Positions 1 through 9,612 of a stretch of 64,000 bases of DNA are shown one piece after another. Source of the DNA: Hysterium pulicare CBS 123377 (lineage: Eukaryota > Ascomycota > Dothideomycetes > Hysteriales > Hysteriaceae). The notes under the pieces were generated by a model that was not told where the DNA came from, ran no database searches, and saw nothing but the letters and a program-made list of their open reading frames with translations. The stretch's first letter is position 1. Each line of letters starts with the position of its first letter. The translations under genes and the position numbers were made by a program. The stretch is taken from NCBI GenBank assembly GCA_000467715.1, contig AJFK01000274.1, forward strand, positions 1-64,000, written 5' to 3'.

Positions 1-3000
1 GGTAGCAGGCGTTGACCCGCCCGCCCGCCCGCAACTTCGGTCTGGATCGTGTTGGGTTGTATGAGAGTGTACCCGGAGCGAAGGAAATGGTGTAGGTTGA
101 GGGGGTTGCATAGCGAGAGCTGTCGTGGATGGATGCAGAATCGATGCTGCTGGAACTTGTGTGAAATGCCTTCCTGCTGTTAGTCAGATGAATGCGTGGT
201 AGAATTTGTCTCTGTTACCTGATCTAATAATGAGTGGCGGACGGGGGAAGCCCTTACGTGAGTGCAGAGTCTGGATCGTGATACACTCTGTTATACCTCC
301 CTCCACCCGATTGTATTGTTATTTAGCAAACCTTCTCCAGCTTCAAAATTCAAAGACATGAAACCAGACTTCGGCTTTGGTATGCAGCGCTCTTGACTCT
401 TAGAGGCATACGGCGCCGTGTCAGCTGCGTAGTACTAGAACCTCTCATTGTCTGTGGACTGGGTTAAATGCTGTATTGCGTTAGTGGGCGTGGATAAACG
501 ACATTGAGGAATATCCTTATTTTGCTTACCTCTCCAAAATCACCACCATCCATCTGTACGTTCCATCCATTCCTAAGACCAGGAGCATGGATTCTTGAAG
601 GTGTTCCATATCCGCATGGGCTAGGTCCTTTTGACCCCGTAGCTGCGAACACTACGAGATCCTTCGATGCTTCAGTCGCTTGCACCTGACCAGACGGGGC
701 GATTGAAAGATCCTCCTATTTTGATGAATGCCTGAGTCGACGCATGGGGCTTTAGTGTTGCTTTGCAGTTTGATGAATTGAAACCGTCTCATGATGGAGT
801 TGAACTTCTAAGTGACTGTTAGATATAAGGAAACAAAGAGAAAAAGAAGCAGTGAGGTAGATCTCACCTCTGGTAGGCGTAGACATTCTGACGGAGCTGC
901 GCTGATGAATGTGCTTTCCGTGGTGATGTTTGAGGCGCTTAGCCTGACTTGAATTGCAAGCTGAATCAATAGCTTGCGAAGAAGTAGTCTTCCGCAGTTT
1001 TCTTCGCTTTCAAACCCTTCCAAAGACCGACGCTTGCTCTTGTTCTCGATTTTGAACCATCTCCACATCGAGATCTTGTCTTCGGCGGCGTTGACACTGT
1101 TAAACTGGACCAGTCTACGGACCAGCATCCTTGAATGTTATGCTGGTGAGTTCGAGCATGTTTGATTCTCCGAACAGCGACATTTGCGTGTGAGCAGACC
1201 CCTTCATCCACGTCCATGTGAGTCGTGCAGTTGTAGCTGCCAACTTGGCTGATGTTGTGGTAAACGATGAAGAAACCTCAGGGCAAGCGGAACCCATCGG
1301 CAAAGGTGTGTGTGCCTGAGTAAAGCTGTCTGTGAGTCAAGGTAGAGATACCCGAGAGAAGTACAGCAAAAGCTGCTACTGCTGCAAGGGGCCGAACACG
1401 AATCACATATAGCAATTTGTGAGAGGAGGATGAAGAGGAAGAAGAAGAGGAGGAGGAGAGTGAGGAGGTAAGGCGGGGCAATGTGAAATATCACCGTGGG
1501 CCGCCAAGGACGCAGGCGACTTGTTAGTGGCGTCGCAGGGGGTGTCGAAGATGAATGTGAGGACTTGCTGCAGGACGTGGAGGCTTGTAGCAGCAACACA
1601 CAACGTCTAGGATGGGTGCACATTTGAGAGGAAGATGTAGAGAAGTAGGAGAATCTTCTGGCGTATAGTAAAGCACAATAAATCAAATATTGACCATGTA
1701 TTGCGGCTGCAGCGATAGAGGAGAGAAACGCTGAACTTGAGGCCTGACGCTCAACACCAGGTGCCCCGTGCGCAGGGCCCCGATGTGGTGTTCGAGGGGT
1801 GAACATCAAACCTTTCCTTGCTCTCACTCCACGACAAGATCTTCTGCATCAACCCTCTTCTTTTCTCCCATCATGGAGGTTGAGTACTTGGGCTTACCGT
1901 TCTCTTGTTCATCTCAGCACCAAGGCGATTGTCCTCCTCCTGACCTCCCTCACGCCGCTTTCGTTGGCGCTGGTAGCTGGCAGCTCTCGTAGTCGAAAAT
2001 TGCGAGAAGCCCCCTGCTTGCAAGGAAGACAGGAATTGGAAAGACTTCGCACCTTCCTGCATCAACTCGATGGATCTAGACGGTGGCGAGCCGACTGACG
2101 CCGGTCTTTGAAGGTTCGCCGCCTTGAACAGGTCCAAACAACGAAGCCAGCGTCCGGGCGGGTGACCTGGCAAGGAGGGCAAGTAGCTTCCAGCCGACGA
2201 GCCATGTGAAGAGAACATGAAAACGGTAAGGAGAAACTCACTACATGTCGCTAACCTGTAGGACATCAAGCTTACGAGGCAGCTAGACAGCGTGGCGACA
2301 CCTGCTAGAGCCCGCAACGCCGCCGCTCCGGCACCAAGCTATAGACAATGGAGCAGAGACTCTCTTTGGCCTCATTCTATCCCTCCATCAGCTTTGATCA
2401 TGGCTTCTTAAGCCTGAGATTGGTCATCTAACAGAGCTTTGAGAGCCCGCCACTCCGGGCTTTGGTCGACGACAAGCCTCTGCTCGCGGTGCTGCATTGT
2501 CACAACACCGAAACGGGCGACAAGGCACTCTGTGCTGTTGTACCATGCAATAGGTACAGCAGCACCACCACCCATTGGTGAGATACCTTCCCACCTCGCA
2601 GCGTCGCGGACTTGAGACGCCCGACTCTGTCACTTTCAAGAGCCGACGACGATGAGGTATAAACACCCCGACAATTCCCTACTCCTCCGACTATACCGTA
2701 ATGGATGATTTGCTAAGGCGAAGTTTCTAGAAGAGTGGTTGCATCATTGTGACAAACAAATGGTGCAAGCAAACAAATCTATCCTCCCTGACAACAACCA
2801 TTCGCCCCACAACTACACCAATCCCTAGAACAGTCCAGCCCTTACGCGACAGAGCTTCTCCAAGCTTCTCAAGCAAGGCACACCTATCAGGCCCTTCTGC
2901 GTTTACTATGAGCCGTCACTAGTAGCTCGTGCAGTCCGATAGAGGTACCACCCTCTACACCAAATATCCAGTAAGTATAGAATCCCTTTACGACATCAAG

Positions 3001-5379
3001 CTCTATACGACGATATGTGTCGTGGACAAACATATTAAAGGCTATTAAGGCAGTCCTTGGGTTGGGATTAACTTTCCGGCTGGAGACTGTCTCTATAATT
3101 ATTGGTTGGCGGCAGTTATACGGGGTTGCTCCAGAACCCCCTTAATTCCAACCCCTACACCAAGCTGTTATGATTGACCGTGCTAACGATCATATAAGTG
3201 TTCGACCAATTCGTTAACAGTCCCATAGCTTGCCCACGGTGCTCCTACCTCGCTACACAGAACTTGACTATATTCTTTCTATGAGGCAAGAACGACTATC
3301 GAGATGTGGTCTTGGAACAAGGTCCAACGCAAGGTTCAACGGCATTTGCTTTTTACTGAACCTATGAAGTAAAGACCAAATGGAGATACGCAGAAGCGAG
3401 ATTGAAAAGTGACATGGATCACGAAAAAGGAAAGGCCTACCGAGACCGATGAGCCATGAAAAGTAGCTGTTCGAATAGCAAGAGACTCGCGGCGTAAGGC
3501 AACACATAACAGAATCGAGAAGAGCAACGCAGAACAGCGTTCTTAGTTGCACGATGATGTCGACTGGTGATAAGTAGGGGTTTTCAGAGAGTGATGATTG
3601 ATGAAATGGGTGCAAGCCACTATCGCCCGGTATGTATCTTGGACCATAGAAATGGAAGAAAGAGAGCTGACAAAAGTAGAAACACTTGAACTATCGGCCA
3701 CACTAACCTTCGATGGGCCGAATCGGCGAAGACGAATGAGGACCAACGGAAAGACATACAACAAAACGAGACAAGGATGGAATGCTCTTGGACAAAAGAA
3801 ATACTTACCTGGCGTCGACCCACCTCGCTCTTTCCGCTGGCATATCGAAGCTTGGAAGTGGCCATGAGCCATACTCATTTTGCCTCTTCGATATCGCTGG
3901 GCAAGAAGATTACGAGCACTTTTCAAGTTCAACAGGTCCGCGCCATTTCCTTCGAAAACAAGCTTCGTCTCCACCGGCCAATACTACAACAGTCTTAAAG
4001 TGCTGTCATAATCTTAGACCGAAGGCTGTATCTTACGTTTCTCCGTCAAACATGATGACACTGGATGTCTCATCGTTTGTATTGACCGAGCCACTCGGCG
4101 CGTGGAGTCGCAACAAATGGCAGGCAAAGAGAGAGTCTGCGTCATACGGCTTCATGACAGCCTTCCAGGAGGCGAGGCCCAGTTCGCTCGTGCACTCGAG
4201 ACTCTGATGCTGCCCCCGAGGAAGCCGCAACGCTGCAGCAAAGTTGACAATGGAAAATCGGCAGAGCCACATCGATATCCAGCTATCTACCGAAGTGTCG
4301 TCGTGCTCTTGAGACTCCCACAGGCGCTCTTTTCCAACGACCGCCTCAGCGATACCGAGACAGCTGCGCATCCGAGGCCTGGGACTTCGTCTGATGCATA
4401 CAGATCTAAGAGTTTCGGGAGTCTGATGCTGTCTCTGAGGGTGCTGCAACGTCGGCAGCTACCGATCACACAAGGATGTATTAGTGTTAGGCATTGGGCC
4501 CGGAAAACTCATTAAAGCATCAAGAACAAGAAGGACGAAGCACCCCAGAGGCCGACATAATGGTATGAGGCTCGACGTAATGTTCCACGTTCGCGAAGGC
4601 TGACGATTGCTAGGTGGGTCAAAGACTTCAAGTAACTGCCGTCGTCCGTTGTACTGCGCAACCAACTTAATCCAGCATGTAGCGAAATTGATGGCCGACA
4701 CATACACACCGACTGATAGTAATACTGACGGTGCCAGGTCGAGAAAGTGCCAGCCATGGATTGGCGAACTGCGAGCGAGTACGAAACCCCCATCACGTCC
4801 CCCGCCTCATTCTATCCCTTCAGAAGTGGCTGCAATGCTGCATTGAATACCCGCGAACTTGCGTTATCCGAGTGCGAGCCCATCGAACTCCGGCATGATG
4901 ACCATCAGATCCCCAACCATTATCAAAGGCAGCGAGCCACGACCGAGGACCAGGACGATACACTACGAGATCATGGGCATAATCTGCATGCTCGACTTGC
5001 AGGCGGAGGATATGGAAACAAGGAACTCGTAGACGCATCAGAACATCCCTGAGCAATTCAAGTCCAGCTGCAGCCGTATCAGGATTCAGTTTCAACCTTC
5101 GTCACTGAACAATGATAAAAGCTCGAGGGCGCCTGGTTTTACTTTTTGGTCAAAGGACCAAGCTGACAAGTCAGCATGCCTACAGTCATCGACGCCGCCA
5201 AATCCATTTTTGGTGAGCGTCTGATTTGGCGGCACCAGCGTTCGTGATGATATGGAGATTCCCGTTCCCCAGAACCAGAAGTTGTGCGCCGATAGCGAGA
5301 AAGATTGCATCGAATTGGCAAAAGCGAGGTCACATCCATGTCGATAGCGGCGTCTCGTACCACGTGGCGTCTCTTTTTT
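1..5379. other. gene-free repeat-rich stretch
   Basis: No open frame here looks like a real protein on either strand; the frames are short, overlapping and of biased composition. A purine-rich GA tract lies at 1421-1475 and gives a low-complexity Ser/Leu-rich shadow frame on the minus strand. A short diverged internal duplication is seen between about 4190-4250 and 4400-4460. Splice-like sites occur but do not join into a gene. I see no transposon coding sequence. Confidence 0.5.
1421..1475. repeat. GA-rich purine tract
   Basis: An imperfect run of GAG/GAA/GAT triplets on the plus strand. It explains the Ser/Leu-rich and Phe-rich shadow frames on the minus strand and is not taken as coding. 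Confidence 0.7.
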
Positions 5380-5665
5380 TTTGATTGTGTCCCCATCGCC
5401 ACCGATGTTCTTGCTCGTGGTATCGTTGCCAAACAGATCTCTGCTCGCAGCATCAATGTCGTCCAAAAGGACTTCTCGGTCATCCAGCTGGCCAATGGGG
5501 AATTCGACTCTTTCCCTGGATGATGTCAAGAAGAATCGTGAGGCTCGCAACACAGCGGGTGCTTAAAATGCCAACAAAGACGTCCCATTTCATAGGCTCT
5601 GTGTTGGCAACATCCACTTCTCTATTAACGAGCAAGACTTGCAGGACGTCCTCGACCTGCCCAGT
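5380..5665 (+). pseudogene. relic of an RBM39/Rsd1-like splicing factor (RRM piece)
   Basis: Two adjacent frames carry consecutive pieces of the same protein family. The first reads KKNREARNTAGA (about 5530-5565). The next, after a frame change, reads PFHRLCVGNIHFSINEQDL (about 5585-5641), a recognisable RNP2 strand and first helix of an RRM. In fungal RBM39/Rsd1 proteins, as I know the family, a linker ending AEKNRQARN is followed closely by HRLYVGNIHFSITE, so order and spacing fit. Stops and at least one frame change separate the parts, and no RNP1 or remaining RRM could be followed. This is a dead gene fragment. Identity rests on memory of the family, not on a search. Confidence 0.6.
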
Positions 5666-7259
5666 CAATCGCCCCCACCATCATTGTCGGAGTTCTCATT
5701 GTAGTGCAACAAAAACGGTTGATCCATCGGGCAGAAGAGGACGCTAACATCCAGCCGCAAAATCTGTTGTTTGGAAAATTACGGATCTTTCGTTTTGAAT
5801 TGATCCTACCCAAATCCAGTATCCGCAAACAGGGCAAAACGGAGACGCCAGATGCAAAGCTCATACACTCCATGGTTACACCAGGACCCGGCGCTGGTAT
5901 TCTGCCCCAAGATGACCGGGGTTCTATCAGTACAGTGGACCTGCCAAGCAGATACTCTGATTTACGATTTCTTCGAGGCGAGGCTATCAGAAAATGAGTC
6001 CTGTGACGGACACTTATTGGCGCCATAATCGTTGATCATGGCCAGCTTTAGAATCCACGATTTTGAGTTAGCCGGACAGTGGTATGTTGGCGCCTGAGTC
6101 GACTGCCATCCTTCTGCGCAACTTCATTCGGCGGTATCGTAACTCGATTCAACGCTCGGCTCTCATTTATTGTTTCGTGTCCCGAACAAAACCGACTCGT
6201 CGACAGTGCCTTCAACACAGGTGTGTTGTTGGCGGTAGAACTATTTTACACACTTTTGCTGAAATAGGCTGCACCTCCGCGGCCCGATGGACCTGTCACA
6301 GCTTGCCGTGTACAAAATTCAGCAGGGAGCAGAAAAGATCCGGAGGATCTTCTTGCAGAGTTTGGATCATGTGTGAAGCATACACACGTCTTTCCACGCC
6401 AGATAACCCATGTTTCAGGACACTCAGCTGGAGCGTCTTATTCTTTAGGGTTGGACTGAAGGACCTAGTTATCAAGACCTCGGTAGTGGCTGACGGATGA
6501 AGATGGAAGTCTTTCCCGGATGCATGCACACCTGCCCGTCGAATCCGGATGCCCATGTCCGCCCAGTCTACTTGGTCGTCTCCAACCTCAGAGAAAGGAT
6601 CTCGGTCTCATTTCAAAAGCGTGTTCGTTTTTTACACGACGGACGTCCACTTTGTTTTATTGTTTGTGACGTCCAAGGGATTCCTCGGAGCAGTAGGCAC
6701 AGGTGGTGGACTAGAGTGGCAGATAGTTCCGGGTACGACCTAGCTCTCGGTATTTGGTTGACGCGGACTCCGCAATTAAATCTGTCGAAGATGCAAGAAG
6801 ATGTGTGCACAGCTGCCCACCAAACCAGATTACCCACACCCGTCCAACCTACACGGCCGTCTCGACCCTCAAGAAACGGAACACCAGTTTCGCTGGACAA
6901 GCCACTTCCATGTCCACCAGTCCTCCAGATCACCTCAGCGGTCAGCCCTCTGAAGCCTAGTCGTACTCTCCTTGATGCTGGAAATAGGCCACTGAACCTG
7001 GAGTCGGTACGCCAGAGGAACAAGCTGGGGACAGCTCCGTCAGTTTAAAAAGTCTTCGTTGGCCAGCACGGTGGAATGAGAAGCTTGTGGAGAGCATCTT
7101 GGCCCGACGTTGATGACAAGATCACTCCGAGAAGTCTCCCAACTCCATCATCTGGTCGATTCCCTCGTGAGCGTCGCGGTATGCTTCCAGTTAACGACCC
7201 TAGGGCCACAGAAGAGCACCTCCAAACCCTGATCTCGTCTCGTCGCAACACGGAAGAAT
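5666..7259. other. degenerate stretch without a supported gene
   Basis: No intact gene. Two plus-strand frames about 280 bp apart (around 6500-6600 and 6775-6890) share a pattern of the form CxxxCPxNxxxHxRPxYxxVSxL, which suggests an old duplicated coding segment that has since decayed. Function unknown. Confidence 0.4.
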
Positions 7260-7800
7260 GCCGGGGCTTTCGAGGTTGAGAGGAAGGTGAGGGGGATTTG
7301 TTTGTCTGTGAGGAAGAGGGATGAGGAGAGGATGGAGAGAGAGGAGAGGCTCTCCGTAAAGGTCCTGAAGGCACCGAAAGTGGCTCCCGATCTCCTCACT
7401 ATCCCGCGTGACATCCGCAACCAAATCTACTAGTCGGGTTGACTCATGAGAGGGCGTGGCTTGATTTCGGACTCCTACGGATGACGGTTCAAGTTCTGGT
7501 GCTAGACGACGCTATGCCTGAAACAGATCAAAGCAGTCTGGGAGCGAAAAAACCAATGGGCACCAACCAAGTATGCTTGTTTGATGGCCGCAAACATCGC
7601 CACATTGACATTTTCACTCTTCTGGAAAAGACCCCTCTCCGATTTGATCCAGGAAGGACTTTGTTGGAAGCACACAGCCATTTACCCCATGGCCCGAGAG
7701 CCACCCGCGCCTGTACGTCGAGATCGAGAAATTCTACCAGTACAGCCACGTCCCGCATGTCCGTCCCCTAGAGATGCGAAGACTCGGGGTTAGAAGAGTC
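7260..7800 (+). pseudogene. relic of an F-box-like fungal protein
   Basis: The plus strand near 7350-7423 reads KAPKVAPDLLTIPRDIRNQIY directly before a stop. The APDLLxLPxxIRNxIY pattern is the usual opening of F-box-like proteins found in large numbers in ascomycetes. Downstream frames to about 7795 continue with protein-like text (for example LKQIKAVWERKNQWAPTKY around 7525-7580) but are cut by stops and frame changes. No usable reading frame remains. Assignment to the F-box-like group is by motif; the downstream part is inferred to belong to the same relic from its order and strand. Confidence 0.5.
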
Positions 7801-7830
7801 CAGCCGGAGGAGAACACCTCAGTAAAAAAC

Positions 7831-7978
7831 CGAGAAGGAAAACTCGTAAGAGACCCGAGCGGAACAGCTCGTTAAAAAGTCCGAGGAGAACACACTCGTA
7901 AAAAAATCCGAGAAGGAAAACTCGTAAGAGACCCGAGCGGAACAGCTCGTTAAAAAGTCCGAGGAGAGACCTCGTTAA
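7831..7978. repeat. 78-bp tandem repeat, about 1.9 copies
   Basis: A unit starting cgagaaggaaaactcgtaag at 7831 returns almost unchanged at 7909. Inside each unit smaller motifs of the type ctcgtaaaaa and ctcgttaaaaagtccgag alternate, so the 78-bp unit itself arose from shorter repeats. It directly abuts the 140-bp duplication that follows. Confidence 0.85.
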
Positions 7979-7990
7979 AAACAAGAGACC

Positions 7991-8270
7991 AAGTGGCGTT
8001 ACACGGGTACCGGGTTTGGACGACCGCGGGTTGATGGCCGAGCCTTTCGACCCAGTGGCAGTGGAAGCCAACGAGTACGGAACGCTTGCATACCTATGGC
8101 GCTGGTCTCACTTTGATTTTCGTTGAGACGAAGTGGCGTTACACGAGTACCGGGTTTGGACGACCGCGGGTTGATGGCCGAGCCTTTCGACCCAGTGGCA
8201 GTGGAAGCCAACGAGTACGGAACGCTTGCATACCTATGGCGCTGGTCTCGCTTTGATTTTCGTTGAGACG
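7991..8270. repeat. 140-bp head-to-tail duplication
   Basis: Positions 7991-8130 and 8131-8270 are a perfect-length tandem duplication with very few differences (for example gggtaccggg against gagtaccggg, and ggtctcactt against ggtctcgctt). The unit ends in a piece of helicase-like coding sequence that continues only after the second copy. The low divergence says this is recent compared with the surrounding decay. Confidence 0.92.
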
Positions 8271-8330
8271 AAGCGTATGGCCGATTCTCTTTCGGACTTT
8301 CTAATCAACCAAGGATTCCCGGCTACATTT
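8238..8330 (+). pseudogene. fragment of a Ded1/DDX3-type DEAD-box RNA helicase
   Basis: The plus strand reads [20 protein letters not shown] followed by QGFPAT (about 8247-8327). This is the start of the C-terminal RecA-like domain of Ded1-type helicases, where the family has [11 protein letters not shown] followed by FLxxxGFPATSIHGDR. The following HGDR motif is absent and the frame turns to unrelated sequence. Only the first 26 codons of that domain remain, and the first part (ALIFVETK) also stands at the end of the upstream copy of the 140-bp duplication. It is a dead fragment; the working Ded1 gene must lie elsewhere. Confidence 0.8.
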
Positions 8331-9060
8331 TTCGTTTTGATCACGACGGCGCCATCTACCGCAGCACGGTTACGAACAAGATGGCCGGGACATTCGAACG
8401 CGGCGTGTGCAGCTGGAGGGTCGGCAAGAAACCAGATAGTGGCTTGAAGGACTCCGGATTCAAAGTCCGCAAGTGGGAAACCAGCATTGTCATAGAGGAT
8501 CTGCGATGAGGAGATGAAGTACTTGTGCAGCGCCTCAAGGATGACATCCGCATGCAGCAGATCCGGGATTATGAAGCATCGGTGTGTGGTATTCCGCGGA
8601 GGAGGACGATGGAAGGTGCGACTTGACTGGAATGCGAGGGTGTACATTTGCAGAAATCGTCCAACGTGCATCTCGACCGCCATGCCGAAGAACAAGAGCG
8701 GTGAGGCCTGGTCTCCTTGGGACTCGCCAGGCGCTCCATCGATAGGATCCTATGGCAGACCTTGGGAAGGCGCTGATGGCATGTGTTACGCCGTGGGTGA
8801 TTCTGCCCGCTCCTTGAGTCGTTCAGATACTGCAGAGTTCTACGCCTCATAGACCTCAGCAACAACAACCTCTCTAGCTATCGTGCGTTCGAGATTCTGG
8901 CCAGGGTCTATGCAGAACACCCGGTCGTTGACCCTTCAGAGTTAGACGCAACCGCCACTAACGTCGACGAGGACGATGAATTAGACACAACTGGATCGAG
9001 GCACTCCTCAGACTCTCGTGTCTCGTTCTCCTAAAGCGGGGGTGTGATATGGACTCAGAG
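8331..9060 (+). other. degenerate coding-like stretch
   Basis: Short protein-like pieces on the plus strand in changing frames, for example around 8513-8580 (DEVLVQRLKDDIRMQQIRDY) and 8850-9033 (ending in an acidic, Ser-rich tail before a stop). No family recognised and no continuous frame; best read as remains of one or more genes. Confidence 0.35.
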
Positions 9061-9280
9061 GTGTTCCTTATCTCATTTTCAGCAATTGCTCCATGTCAGA
9101 GTTTGGTGCCCTGCATCTGTCATACATGGTCGCTCAGCACTATGATCCACAACAACTTCTCATTCACCTAGAGCCGTGCTGGTTTTGATCGTGGACAAGA
9201 AGGACTTGGCTTGAGAGAAATGAAACGACGGACCGACGGAGTGGATTGACTTTGGAAGGAAAATGTGGAGAAAACAAAAG

Positions 9281-9612
9281 AGATGACTTCAGAAAAATGT
9301 GCTAAAATGAACTACCTCGGGAAAGATGATTTCAAGAAAAAATGACTTTATGAAAAACAAATTTAAGAAAATTAAATTGAAGAAAAATGCGTCAGGAAGA
9401 ATAACCTCGGAAAAGATGACCTCAGAAAGACCAACTCAAGAAAAGATGACTTCAGGAAAGAGAACCTCAGGAAAGATGACCTCATTAAAGATGACTTCAG
9501 GAAAGATGACTTTAGAAAAAATGACTTCAGAAAAAATGACTTCAGGAAAGATGGCCTCAGGAAAGGTGACTTCAGGAAAGATGACTTCAGGAAAGATGAC
9601 CTCAAGGAAAAG
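9281..9612. repeat. 15-bp minisatellite, about 22 units
   Basis: A 15-bp unit close to gatgacttcaggaaa is repeated in tandem with point variation, most regular from about 9410 to 9600 and more diverged before that. Because 15 is a multiple of three, the array is open on the plus strand and would encode repeats of K-M-T-S-G. The open frame is a consequence of the repeat and there is no sign of a gene around it. Confidence 0.9.

Noticed and set aside
1204-1827. 207-residue minus-strand open frame
   Set aside because: Ser/Leu/Phe-rich text over a GA tract; no family, no start context, overlapping shadows in two other frames.
3167-3210. tgttatgattgaccgtgcta looked like the start of an LTR
   Set aside because: No matching second copy, primer-binding site or element coding sequence was found in the window.
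5380-5440. ATDVLARGI on the plus strand, resembling a DEAD-box helicase motif
   Set aside because: Isolated nine residues without the flanking helicase motifs; the better supported reading of this stretch is the RBM39/Rsd1 relic just downstream.
7831-7978. Spaced short repeats considered as CRISPR-like
   Set aside because: Eukaryotic context, spacers themselves repeated, and only two units; a plain tandem repeat.
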